DNA from: Spongiibacter thalassae
Lineage (GTDB): Bacteria; Pseudomonadota; Gammaproteobacteria; Pseudomonadales; Spongiibacteraceae
DNA: 64,000 nt
Direction: 5' to 3'
Assembly (NCBI RefSeq): GCF_012272835.1
Contig: NZ_JAAWWK010000008.1
Coordinates: 39,500 to 103,499 of the forward strand
Numbering within the stretch: the stretch's first letter is position 1; the number at the start of each line of letters is the position of its first letter. This document shows positions 25,607 to 33,619 of the stretch, piece after piece. Both the position numbers and the translations under genes were made by a program. The notes beneath the pieces were generated by a model. That model was not told the origin of the DNA. It searched no databases and saw nothing but the letters and a program-made list of their open reading frames with translations.

Positions 25607-26613
25607 GGTTTACCTCCACGGGGCAGCCCGGTGTTAATGCCTTGCAAGGCGAGTGTGGCACACAGTGCGACAATCAATGGCCAATGCAGCAGCGAGCGCC
25701 GTGGTCGCAGATACTCCTGCTCCTGTTCTACCGGCTCCAGCGCAGCAATGGCGGCATAGGCCTGTTGGAGCTCGGCGGTATCGGTGGCGCGGTAGTATTC
25801 GCCGCCGGTTTGGGTGGCGATGCTGCGCAGGGTGTCCTCGTCGAGGTCAGCGGAGGGGTTGACGGTGCGGGCACCGAGACGACTGCCGAACAGCCCGGGA
25901 ATCTCCATTTCAGTGGCACCGACGCCAATGGTGTAAATGCGGATATTTTCCCTGGCGGCCACCGCTGCTGCTTCCAGTGGCGGCAGGGTGCTGGCAGTGT
26001 CGGCGCCGTCGGTAAGTAATATAACGACCCGGCTATTGTCCGGGCGTTTGCGCAGGCGCTTGATAGCAAAGCCGATCGCGTCGCCAATCGCGGTTTGCTT
26101 TCCGGCAAAGCCGACCTCTGCCTCATTCATCAAAATGGCCAGTGTCTGGGTGTCGAAGGACAGGGGCGACTGAATATAGGCGCGGGAGCCAAACAGAATC
26201 AAGCCGAGCTTGTCGCCCTCACGCTGGCGTACAAATTCGTTAACAACGGCTTTCACTACGGTGATTCGCGGCAGGGCTTGCCCCTGGATTTCCATATCCT
26301 CCTGAGCCATGGAGCCGGAGATGTCGACCGCCAGCATCAGGTCGCGACCGGTGGCGGGTAGCGGACTGGGTTCTCCCACCCACACCGGGCGGGCGCCGGC
26401 AATGAGCAGGCTCAGCCATATCAGCACAAACAAAGCTGTACTGAGTTTGTTGCTTTGGTCGGTATAGGCGCTGGTGCCGCTGTCCAGTTGGCGCAGGGTA
26501 TTAAAAAATGGCACCCGCAGTGCGGCGCCGGTATTGCTGCTGTTACTGCGGCGGCGCAGTAGCCAGGGCAGCGGAAGTGCGAGTAATAGCCAGGGCCAGT
26601 CGAGGTGGATCAT
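25603..26613 (-). CDS. batA: BatA family VWA protein
   Basis: 336 residues from the ATG at 26613, which overlaps the DUF4381 stop by 4 bp; a longer frame to 26781 would run deep into that gene and is rejected. N-terminal membrane anchor (about 6-20), second helix (58-73), VWA domain with an intact MIDAS DISGS (Asp97, Ser99, Ser101) and TDGAD, and a C-terminal helix. Inner-membrane protein with the VWA domain facing the periplasm or cytoplasm depending on topology. It works with BatB in a complex controlled by the MoxR ATPase in this operon. Confidence 0.92.
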   Translation of the reverse strand: MIHLDWPWLLLALPLPWLLRRRSNSSNTGAALRVPFFNTLRQLDSGTSAYTDQSNKLSTALFVLIWLSLLIAGARPVWVGEPSPLPATGRDLMLAVDISGSMAQEDMEIQGQALPRITVVKAVVNEFVRQREGDKLGLILFGSRAYIQSPLSFDTQTLAILMNEAEVGFAGKQTAIGDAIGFAIKRLRKRPDNSRVVILLTDGADTASTLPPLEAAAVAARENIRIYTIGVGATEMEIPGLFGSRLGARTVNPSADLDEDTLRSIATQTGGEYYRATDTAELQQAYAAIAALEPVEQEQEYLRPRRSLLHWPLIVALCATLALQGINTGLPRGGKP

Positions 26614-27092
26614 CGCCTCACCTCCCGATGTCGCCGAATCCACCTGCTGACCTGGGCAAACAGCCGCTCGCGGTCGAGAGGCCGAGTGTCGGGCCGGTAG
26701 GCGGCCTCTTCCAGCATGGCCAGCAGCTCCTCGTCGATGCTGCTCGCGGGGGTGGCGGCCTGGTTGATGCACGACCGCCACGCCGAGCCGGTAGCGCCCA
26801 GGCCTTGTGAGCCGAGACTGTGGCGGGCGACCCGGCGCAGCAACTGATTCACCGCCGTTGCCAGCTCCCGGTCCTGTGGGCAGCTGCGCAAGGTGTGCAG
26901 TTCAGCCAGTGCCGCGCGGCGAAAGGCGTTGCGGCGTCGGCGTCGCAAGCCCCACCACAGTAAGGTCAGCAGCAGCGCGGCAGACAGTGCCAGCAACAGC
27001 CACCACCCCCAGGCCCAGGGAAAGGCCGCCACCGGAGGGGGCAGGTGAATGTCTGCCAGATTGGCCAGTGGGTCGGGAGTCATGCCGTTCAT
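26610..27092 (-). CDS. DUF4381 membrane protein of the Bat operon
   Basis: 160 residues with one strong membrane helix (WAWGWWLLLALSAALLLTLLW, about 26-46, split by Gly) followed by an Arg-rich stop-transfer run and a cytoplasmic helical region. This is the small DUF4381 protein regularly found between DUF58 and batA in proteobacterial moxR operons. It overlaps both neighbours by 4 bp. No enzymatic motif is visible; it is probably an assembly or anchoring factor. Confidence 0.85.
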   Translation of the reverse strand: MNGMTPDPLANLADIHLPPPVAAFPWAWGWWLLLALSAALLLTLLWWGLRRRRRNAFRRAALAELHTLRSCPQDRELATAVNQLLRRVARHSLGSQGLGATGSAWRSCINQAATPASSIDEELLAMLEEAAYRPDTRPLDRERLFAQVSRWIRRHREVRR

Positions 27093-28021
27093 GTCAGCCG
27101 CATTCCCCGTTGTAATGTTTGCAGCAGATCGCCATCGGTAGACAGGTCGATATGGTGAATTCCCGAACGGCGAAAGTCGTCGTGCAATTGATGGCGCCGC
27201 TCGCGGTAATCGTCGCAGTAACGTTGTCGCAGGCTGTCGGTAATACGAATACTCCCCTGCTCTCGACCATTGCTCAGGGGGTAGAGCCCCCTGAGAGGTA
27301 GCTGTTCTTCGAGGGGGTCGGCAATCACCAGCGCTATTATCTCGTTGTGGCGGGCAAGCAGGTGTAGCTGGCGCTGGGCGGCGGCGTCGTAGCCGGAAAA
27401 ATCGCTGAGAATAAACACTGATGAGCCGGGTCGGGTAATGCGGCGCAACTCCTCCAGGGCATTGGCCAGGTTGCCCACCTGGGCGGCCTGTTCCGTGAGC
27501 AGTTGCTGATTAAAGCGACTGGCTTCGTGCAGAAAGTGCAACACGGCCCGTTGGCTGCGTCGCGGACGAATTTCGCTGTGGCCGCCATCGTTAAAGATCA
27601 AGCCGCCGACCCGGTCGTTGCTCTCCAGCCCATTCCAGGCAAGCAGGGCGGCAGCGTGGCAGGCCAGCACCGACTTGAAACAGCGGCGACTGCCGAAGGC
27701 CATGGCGCTGCGCTGGTCGAGGCAAAGCACAATGGGTCGCTCCCGTTCCTCCTCAAAAATTCGAGTGTGGGGCTTGGTGGTGCGAGCGGTTACCCGCCAG
27801 TCAATATGGCGGATTTCATCGCCGCCCTGATAGGCGCGCAGCTGCTGAAAACTCAGGCCCCGGCCCTTGAACGGCGCGGGGTGGCTGCCGGTTTGCTGGC
27901 CGAAGCGCCGCCCCTGCTGGCGCAGGCGCAGCTGGCGGGCGGCGGCGCGGGTGCGAATCAGTTGGCGCTGGTCGAGGCTGGCGCCGCTGATTTCAGTGGG
28001 GTGAGGCTGTGCTGTTGTCAT
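27089..28021 (-). CDS. DUF58 domain protein
   Basis: 310 residues from the ATG at 28021, with GGGCGGGG upstream; an earlier ATG at 28054 would overlap moxR and is less likely. The DUF58 signature GDEIRHIDWRVTART is at about residues 67-81, inside a region containing GLSFQQLRAYQ. The following part is a degenerate VWA fold in which the metal motif reads DQRSAM. Cytoplasmic partner of MoxR-type AAA proteins. It starts 16 bp after the moxR stop and overlaps DUF4381 by 4 bp. Confidence 0.9.
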   Translation of the reverse strand: MTTAQPHPTEISGASLDQRQLIRTRAAARQLRLRQQGRRFGQQTGSHPAPFKGRGLSFQQLRAYQGGDEIRHIDWRVTARTTKPHTRIFEEERERPIVLCLDQRSAMAFGSRRCFKSVLACHAAALLAWNGLESNDRVGGLIFNDGGHSEIRPRRSQRAVLHFLHEASRFNQQLLTEQAAQVGNLANALEELRRITRPGSSVFILSDFSGYDAAAQRQLHLLARHNEIIALVIADPLEEQLPLRGLYPLSNGREQGSIRITDSLRQRYCDDYRERRHQLHDDFRRSGIHHIDLSTDGDLLQTLQRGMRLT

Positions 28022-28037
28022 GGCTTGAGGCCCCGCC

Positions 28038-28994
28038 CTATGCGACGGGAACAACGCTGAGCAGGCGGTCGACGGCCGTGTCTTTCGCTACGCCATCGGC
28101 TTCGGCGTTGAAACTGAGAATCAGGCGGTGGCGCAATACATCGTGGGCAATGGCCTGAACATCGTCGGGGCTGACGAAGTCCCGCCCGTTAAGCCAGGCG
28201 TAGGCGCGGGCGCAGCGGTCGAGGGCGATAGTGGCCCGGGGACTGGCACCGACGTCGATCCATTCCGCCAGCTCGGCGTCGAGCTGGCCAGGGGCGCGGC
28301 TGGCAACCACCAGTTGCACCAGATATTGCTCGACTGGCTCAGCCATATGCAGGCTTAGAATCTGACGGCGTGCGGCAAACAAGCTGTGCTGACTGATTTC
28401 CGGTGGAGTGCTTTGCTCGCCCTGGTCCTCGGCGCGCACCGCGCGCAGAATACTCAGTTCGGCAGCCGCGTCGGGGTAACCAACATTTACATGCATTAGA
28501 AAACGGTCGAGCTGTGCCTCGGGAAGGGGGTAAGTGCCTTCCTGCTCGAGGGGGTTCTGGGTCGCCATCACCAGAAACAGCTCCGGCAAACGGTAGGTAT
28601 TGCCGCCCACACTCACCTGACCTTCGGCCATGGCTTCAAGCAGCGCCGATTGCACCTTGGCGGGGGCGCGGTTGATTTCGTCGGCCAGCAGCAGGTTGTG
28701 GAATATCGGCCCCTGCTGGAAATCGAAGCTGCCGGTTTCAGGGCGATAGATATCGCTGCCGGTGACATCGCCGGGGAGGAGGTCGGGGGTGAATTGAATG
28801 CGCTGGAAGCTGCCTTCCACCGCGTCGGAAAGGGTTTTGATAGCCTTGGTCTTGGCCAGCCCAGGGGCACCTTCCACCAGCAGGTGGCCGTTGGCCAGTA
28901 GGGCAATGAGCAGGCGATTAATCAGGTTTTCCTGGCCGATAATCTGTGTATTCAGCCAATCTCGCAATTGGCCGATGGCCTGGTGTTCAGTCAT
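28038..28994 (-). CDS. moxR: MoxR family AAA+ ATPase
   Basis: 318 residues. Walker A GAPGLAKT at residues 42-49, Walker B LLLADE with Asp105-Glu106, sensor region ATQNPLEQEGTYPLPEAQLDRF. MoxR ATPases act as chaperones that load metals or assemble VWA-domain complexes. First gene of the Bat operon (moxR, DUF58, DUF4381, batA, batB/C, batD). Its promoter should lie in the 69 bp before 29064 or upstream of the wax synthase gene, which has the same orientation. Confidence 0.93.
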   Translation of the reverse strand: MTEHQAIGQLRDWLNTQIIGQENLINRLLIALLANGHLLVEGAPGLAKTKAIKTLSDAVEGSFQRIQFTPDLLPGDVTGSDIYRPETGSFDFQQGPIFHNLLLADEINRAPAKVQSALLEAMAEGQVSVGGNTYRLPELFLVMATQNPLEQEGTYPLPEAQLDRFLMHVNVGYPDAAAELSILRAVRAEDQGEQSTPPEISQHSLFAARRQILSLHMAEPVEQYLVQLVVASRAPGQLDAELAEWIDVGASPRATIALDRCARAYAWLNGRDFVSPDDVQAIAHDVLRHRLILSFNAEADGVAKDTAVDRLLSVVPVA

Positions 28995-29063
28995 CGGGTC
29001 GTCCCTTAATCGAATTTATAATAGACAAGCTGCTGTCAGAGGTTGGGCTTGTGTGGGCAAATT

Positions 29064-30482
29064 TCAAGATCCTGGTGGCAGCGCAGCGCGTTTCAGCTCG
29101 TCATAAGACTGCTGTAGACAACGCTCGTAACGTTTTGGTTCAGTCAGGCTGCGGGGTGAGCTGAGTGCGCTGATACTCATGGTTTTTTCATAATTATTGG
29201 CAACGTGAAACAGTCCGATATGGTCCATCAGGATACCTAAACCCATCATATCAACCAAGCGGTGATGGCTGAGGTACATGGGCACCGGTGGCCCGGGTAC
29301 ATTGCTCACGATGGTGTGTATCGGGCTGGGCACGCCGCCGGGCCAATGGGCCAGCGCCGACAGGGTGCTGAGCAGCAACTTCTCTACACCCACCGGGACA
29401 TTGTCAATGAGTTCGCCCAGACTGCGCTTGCCGAGTATTTCGCTGCTTGCCCGGGCCGATTTCGCGGCATCGCGCACCGCTTGCAAGCGTTGCAGTGGGT
29501 CGGCGATATCGCTGCGAGTGCTGGCAAGCATCAGACTGATGGCATTGCCCGCCGCGGCGTCATCCTTGTTGCGCACGTTCATTGGAATCAGGGCATTTAA
29601 CGGTTCGCTGCCCAGTTGGTCGGTTTCGATCAAATACTGGCGCAGTGCGCCACCGACGATACAGAGAATAACGTGGTTAACCGTAGTGCTGGGCAACACC
29701 CGGCGCAGGGCGCGGATCTCGTCCATATTGAACGACACCCGGCTGATCTGGCGCTGATGGCAAATGCGACCACTGAACGGGGAGCGCTGCCAGTTGATAT
29801 CCGGTTGATGGCTTGGATCAAGTCTGGTCTGCTTTAATTTTCGCAAGCGGGGAATCACATGGCTGGCCTGGGCGACAAATCGCACAGGCTTTTCCACACT
29901 GCGACGCCAGTAGCGTTTGGCCAGCTCCAGAGGTTGGGGCGAAATCTCTGGCTGCCAGTCATCGATGACGGGGTCGAAACCGCCGGGGGTGCGTCCATTG
30001 ACGGCGGCGAGAATATTGGCGCCGGAGACACCGTCCATGGCGGCATGGTGCACTTTTACATACAGGGCAAAGCTGTTGCGGGGGTAGCCCTGCTTCGGGC
30101 CAAGGCCGTCGATCAGGTGGGCTTTCCACAGGGGCTGGCCCATGTCCAGCGGCTCAGCGTGCAGTGCGGCGATTCGGGCGAGCAATTCGTCTCGGTCGCC
30201 CGTACACGGGGGCTCCTGATGGAGGTGGCGATCGAGCTGGAAGTCGGCGTCTTCTATCCAGCAGGGGCGGTCCATCTGGTAAGGCAGTTCGACCAGCTTG
30301 CGGCGGAAAATCGGTGACAGGGGGAGCCGGTCAGCAAACAACTGGCGAATTTCGCCGAACAGCCCATCTATGTGGGTGGGGTTGTTGGTGCGTTGGTAAA
30401 CCAGCATCGCGCCGATGTGCATTGGCGCGTGGGGGCGTTCGTGGTGGACGAAAAAGGTGTCTATACCATTGAGTTGCTGCAT
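29064..30482 (-). CDS. wax ester synthase / diacylglycerol acyltransferase (WS/DGAT)
   Basis: 472 residues, the usual length for bacterial WS/DGAT. The acyltransferase active-site motif HHxxxDG is present as HHAAMDG at 145-151 and the N-terminal MQQLNGIDTFFVH is typical. It joins acyl-CoA to a fatty alcohol or diacylglycerol to make storage lipid, usually at the membrane or lipid-body surface. A second conserved stretch is ALIPMNVRNKDD and the C-terminal NVPGPPVPMYL. Lies between moxR and the rRNA methyltransferase in the same direction. Points to neutral lipid storage in this organism. Confidence 0.94.
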   Translation of the reverse strand: MQQLNGIDTFFVHHERPHAPMHIGAMLVYQRTNNPTHIDGLFGEIRQLFADRLPLSPIFRRKLVELPYQMDRPCWIEDADFQLDRHLHQEPPCTGDRDELLARIAALHAEPLDMGQPLWKAHLIDGLGPKQGYPRNSFALYVKVHHAAMDGVSGANILAAVNGRTPGGFDPVIDDWQPEISPQPLELAKRYWRRSVEKPVRFVAQASHVIPRLRKLKQTRLDPSHQPDINWQRSPFSGRICHQRQISRVSFNMDEIRALRRVLPSTTVNHVILCIVGGALRQYLIETDQLGSEPLNALIPMNVRNKDDAAAGNAISLMLASTRSDIADPLQRLQAVRDAAKSARASSEILGKRSLGELIDNVPVGVEKLLLSTLSALAHWPGGVPSPIHTIVSNVPGPPVPMYLSHHRLVDMMGLGILMDHIGLFHVANNYEKTMSISALSSPRSLTEPKRYERCLQQSYDELKRAALPPGS

Positions 30483-30576
30483 GTAGTGCCCCGACAGTGT
30501 GTTTTATTGTTGGCAGTGTCTTGCTTGGGCCTGCGCGGGTGTAGGCGGTTCCCGCGCTATTGGTTAATCCAATAGT

Positions 30577-31443
30577 TTACGGGGTCGCGATGACGGTTTT
30601 CTGATACACCCGCAGGGTGACATCCACACTCACTTCAGGTGCGCGCAGTGCCAGCGCCCGTTCCCGTGCGGCGGCGGTCGCACGGAAGTAGTGGGGTGTC
30701 ATTTGCAACAGCTGTGCCAGCGTGTCGGCGGGCAGCGGTCGGGTACGAAAGGTCAGTCGTTGCTCCGCGACTTTGCGGCCTATCTGCTCCTCTGCGAGGT
30801 CTCCGCCGCTGGAGGCTTTGCTGCTGACCTCATCATAGAGGGCGCGACGAAGCTCAATCAGGTGGTCGGGGCCGCTGTCGATCATCAGTAGATGGGCGCC
30901 GGGTTTCAGCAGTCGAGCGAATTCGCTGAATACCGGAAAACCAAACAAACACAGGAGCAGGTCCTGGCTGGCGTCGGCTAAAGGTACGGCGCGATTGCTG
31001 GCAACAATGCCGGTAAAACCACGGTCGCGCTGCATGGCGCTGCGTACCGCCCATTTGGATATATCCAGCGCGCAGGCTTGAATCTGCCGCCGAGGATGGT
31101 CGAGCGCGCGGCACAGCTCAGCGAGGTAGTAGCCCTCTCCGCAGCCGGCGTCGAGTATTCGCAAGGCTTGTTGCGGTGGTATGGCCGTATTGGCCCAATG
31201 GACAATAGCGTCGGCAATAGCGCGATAGGCCCCGCCATTGAGAAAGTCGCGCCGCGCATCCACCATTTCACGGCTGTCGCCGGGGTCCAGGGATTTCTTG
31301 TTCTGTACGGGCAGCAGGTTTACATAGCCCTGCCGGGCAATATCAAAGCTGTGGCCACTCGGGCAGCGCCACTGACGCTCGGTTTGCTGCATGGGGTGTT
31401 GGTCAATGGGGCAGCGCAAATTGTCGCAGGGCTGCAAGGGCAT
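30577..31443 (-). CDS. rlmA: RlmA-like 23S rRNA (guanine-N1)-methyltransferase with altered zinc site
   Basis: 288 residues from the ATG at 31443 (GGA seven bases upstream; a TTG four codons earlier is less likely). The N-terminus has the RlmA zinc region followed by the family hallmark HSFDIARQGYVNLLPVQ and then the SAM site LDAGCGEGYYL. RlmA methylates G745 of 23S rRNA in E. coli. In that enzyme the zinc site is C-x2-C and C-x3-H; here it is Cys11-x2-Asp14 and Cys27-x3-His31, so one Cys is Asp. The motif DPGDSREMVDARR is fully kept. Divergent from the OmpA-cupredoxin gene. Confidence 0.88.
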   Translation of the reverse strand: MPLQPCDNLRCPIDQHPMQQTERQWRCPSGHSFDIARQGYVNLLPVQNKKSLDPGDSREMVDARRDFLNGGAYRAIADAIVHWANTAIPPQQALRILDAGCGEGYYLAELCRALDHPRRQIQACALDISKWAVRSAMQRDRGFTGIVASNRAVPLADASQDLLLCLFGFPVFSEFARLLKPGAHLLMIDSGPDHLIELRRALYDEVSSKASSGGDLAEEQIGRKVAEQRLTFRTRPLPADTLAQLLQMTPHYFRATAAARERALALRAPEVSVDVTLRVYQKTVIATP

Positions 31444-31801
31444 GGCGAATTCCAATTCAGATTAGGGGCGAGTGACACGCCTGCCATTGTAACGGAAACC
31501 CTGGGCAAGCAGGGCCGGCATGTGACCGATGGTTATCCTCATATGATGAAGGTTGATTTAGCCTCAATCCGGGGCATTTTTCCGCACAGATGTTGTGCGT
31601 GCGGATTGCAGAGCATGTCGCTCAAGATAGGCACACTCCTTGCAATTTCCTTTGTGTCTTCGCGCTGTTCTGGCGTGGGACTTTCTTCAACAACGGCCAT
31701 TTATGGCTGAATTAACGAACTCCGCATGGTGCTGTGGCGAACCGGTGCAAGGCTTGTCTGCACGGTTGGCCCACGGCAGTCATTCGGTGATCGGGGGGCA
31801 T
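31444..31801. promoter_or_regulatory. 358-bp divergent intergenic region rlmA / OmpA-cupredoxin
   Basis: Promoters for both divergent genes should be here. An interrupted dyad TCCGCAC (31581-31587) / GTGCGGA (31599-31605), with an inner CGCACA/TGTGCG, could be an operator. An open frame runs from 31640 into the downstream gene but the GGGGGG ribosome site and signal peptide place the real start at 31802. Confidence 0.4.
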
Positions 31802-32662
31802 ATGAGAAAATCAGGTTTTGCTTTAATCATCAGTTTTACCACGCTGCTTGCCAGCACCCTGGCGTTTGCTGAAAGCGCCACCTGTCGACCACCCAGCGAC
31901 GGGCAACCGCTCTCGCTGAGCGGCTGTCAGCAGGGTGATACCCTGGTCTTGCGGGAAATTCACTTTGAAACCGACTCGGCGCAACTGCGTGCCGATTCCA
32001 TTAATTTTCTAAATCAGCTGGTGTATGAGCTGCGCAATAATCCCACCGTGAAGGTGGAGATCCAGGGGCACACCGACTCCGTGGGGTCTTCGCTGTATAA
32101 CCTGACGCTGTCGCAAAACCGCGCGGCGTCGGTAAAGTCCTATCTGGTTGGCGCCGGGGTGAATCCCGCCCAGCTGGTGCCCAGGGGCTATGGCTTTAAT
32201 ATACCCATTGCGGATAACGCCACCTCCCAGGGACGCGCGCTGAACCGCCGGGTGGAAATGAAACTGGTCGGTACTGTGGTGCTGGCACCGGAACAACGCC
32301 CGGCGCCGCTTACCGAGCCTCTGGACGTGTATATCTCAACCTTTCACGCCAAGCCTCAGGTACTGACGGTGCCTGCGGGTTCACGAGTAAAATGGACCAA
32401 CTACGACGAAATTTCCCATGATATTACCTTTAATGGGGTGATGGGCTCGCGTATCTGGACCAGTCCGTGGTTGGGCAACACCTATACTCATACCTTTGAG
32501 CAACCGGGTGAGTACCACTATCGCTGCAGCGTACATAAAGACGTGAACGGTAAAATTGTAGTGAAACCCCGTCTGGACGAGGTGCAAGTGACGATGTCAC
32601 CCGCCTATCCCGGACAGACCACCTCGTCCTACGAGGCTCGACAAAGCACTAAAAAGCTCTAG
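31802..32662 (+). CDS. exported OmpA-like and cupredoxin fusion protein
   Basis: 286 residues. Signal peptide 1-23 (ends AFA), an OmpA-C peptidoglycan-binding domain (about 48-158, GHTDSVGSSLYNLTLSQNRA with Asp92 and Arg107), then a plastocyanin-like cupredoxin (about 172-256). Copper ligands visible are His206 (SHDITF), Cys242 and His245 (YRCSVH). The loop matches the short amicyanin type, where the axial Met is three after the His; here that residue is Val248. The start ATG 31802 has GGGGGG upstream. The protein probably sits in the periplasm or outer membrane bound to peptidoglycan and carries a copper or electron-transfer site. A terminator follows at 32691. The domain fusion is unusual. 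Confidence 0.88.
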   Translation: MRKSGFALIISFTTLLASTLAFAESATCRPPSDGQPLSLSGCQQGDTLVLREIHFETDSAQLRADSINFLNQLVYELRNNPTVKVEIQGHTDSVGSSLYNLTLSQNRAASVKSYLVGAGVNPAQLVPRGYGFNIPIADNATSQGRALNRRVEMKLVGTVVLAPEQRPAPLTEPLDVYISTFHAKPQVLTVPAGSRVKWTNYDEISHDITFNGVMGSRIWTSPWLGNTYTHTFEQPGEYHYRCSVHKDVNGKIVVKPRLDEVQVTMSPAYPGQTTSSYEARQSTKKL

Positions 32663-32690
32663 ACAGCTTGTCGCGACAGGCTGCACACCA

Positions 32691-32723
32691 AGGCGCGTTC
32701 TGGCAACAGGCGCGCCTTTTTTT
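32691..32723 (+). terminator. intrinsic terminator after the OmpA-cupredoxin gene
   Basis: Perfect 7-bp stem AGGCGCG (32691-32697) / CGCGCCT (32711-32717), 13-nt loop, followed at once by a run of seven T ending at 32723. Clear rho-independent form, 29 bp after the stop codon. Confidence 0.88.
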
Positions 32724-32955
32724 GCGCAACATTGGCGTCACAAGAATGCCCAGCGGGCGGATAAATAATACGGCACATGCGCAAGAGTAGTGCGACATAG
32801 CGGCAATTGAATCAGGTGTGAAGAGTTCTGGCTTGCCCCACGGTGGCCCCTCTGGCTGTTAATAATCGGGGCATCGGTGAGAGTTGTGGCAGTCCGCGGA
32901 TTGGCTCTGTGCAGTATGCCGGTGTTTGGGATGGTGTTTTATCGTCGGGTTTTGC

Positions 32956-32986
32956 TTGACTCTGAAGCCTGCACAAGGGTTTACGC
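32956..32986 (+). promoter_or_regulatory. MerR-family-type promoter with 19-bp spacer
   Basis: TTGACT (32956-32961) and TTACGC (32981-32986) are separated by 19 nt. Inside lies an imperfect dyad ACTCT ... AGGGT, as in promoters bound by metal-sensing MerR regulators (MerR, ZntR, CadR, PbrR). MerR-type regulators untwist this overlong spacer when they bind metal. It lies 26 bp before the GTG start of the merC-like gene. No merR gene is adjacent in the window. Confidence 0.7.
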
Positions 32987-33011
32987 TGCCATTTTGATGG
33001 GGGAATTGATC

Positions 33012-33404
33012 GTGAGATTACTCGGCGCGGCAGAAAAATCAGGGGGGCTTGGTGTGCTGGTCAGTGCGCTGGGTTGTGCGGGCTGCTTTCCTGCGCTGGG
33101 TTCGCTTGGGGCGGCACTGGGTCTGGGGTTTTTGGCGCGCTATGAGGGGCTGTTCATCAATACCTTGCTGCCAATGTTCGCGCTGATCTCTCTGGTGCTG
33201 AATCTTGTCGGCTGGTTAAATCATGGTGCTTTATACCGAGGGTTGATGTCGGTAGCAGGGCCGGTTGCGGTGTTATTGGCCCTGTATCCGCTCTGGGAAT
33301 TTTCATGGAGCACGTCACTATTCTATGGCGGGTTGGTATTGATGCTTGTCGTTGCTATTGTCGATATTTTCAAACCCGCACAGGTGGCAACATGTCGTCG
33401 ATAA
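33012..33404 (+). CDS. merC: MerC-like (organo)mercurial transporter
   Basis: 130 residues with four predicted membrane helices. It has a Cys pair in the first helix (GCAGCFPALG, Cys22 and Cys25), like the mercury-binding CC of MerC but spaced as CxxC. The hydrophobic body (LGFLARYEGLFINTLLP, LYPLW) fits proteins annotated as organomercurial transporter MerC. The GTG at 33012 is chosen because GGGGGA is seven bases upstream and because a MerR-type promoter at 32956-32986 makes upstream starts (GTG 32877) untranscribed. It overlaps the next gene by 13 bp. No mercuric reductase is present, so the metal substrate is inferred. Confidence 0.75.
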   Translation: MRLLGAAEKSGGLGVLVSALGCAGCFPALGSLGAALGLGFLARYEGLFINTLLPMFALISLVLNLVGWLNHGALYRGLMSVAGPVAVLLALYPLWEFSWSTSLFYGGLVLMLVVAIVDIFKPAQVATCRR

Positions 33405-33604
33405 TTCTCGAATCGGACATCACCTGTCCCGCCTGTGGCTACAAAAAACGGGAGCAGATGCCGGTCGACGCCTGCCAGTGGTTTTACGACTGCGAGTCCT
33501 GTCATCGCTTGCTGAGACCTCTGGCAGGTGACTGCTGTGTGTTCTGCTCCTATGGCTCGGTAAAGTGCCCGCCAGTTCAGCAGGGGAGTGCTTGCTGTTC
33601 CTGA
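33392..33604 (+). CDS. small Cys-rich GDCCVxC-domain protein
   Basis: 70 residues with 11 Cys (positions 12, 15, 28, 34, 37, 48, 49, 52, 59, 68, 69). The family signature GDCCVFCSYG is at 46-55 and CPPVQ follows. Two CxxC pairs (TCPACG, DCESC) suggest a zinc-ribbon or a soft-metal-binding fold. It starts 13 bp inside the merC-like gene with AGGTGG upstream, so the two are co-translated. Members of this family are found next to MerC; a metal-binding chaperone role is likely but unproven. Confidence 0.8.
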   Translation: MSSIILESDITCPACGYKKREQMPVDACQWFYDCESCHRLLRPLAGDCCVFCSYGSVKCPPVQQGSACCS

Positions 33605-33619
33605 GGTGATCTGCGTTGC

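Noticed and set aside
26614..26781. N-terminal extension of batA
   Set aside because: Would run into DUF4381; the short overlap start fits the operon pattern.
32877..33011. Upstream start of the merC-like gene
   Set aside because: Overlaps the MerR-type promoter, so it would not be in the transcript.
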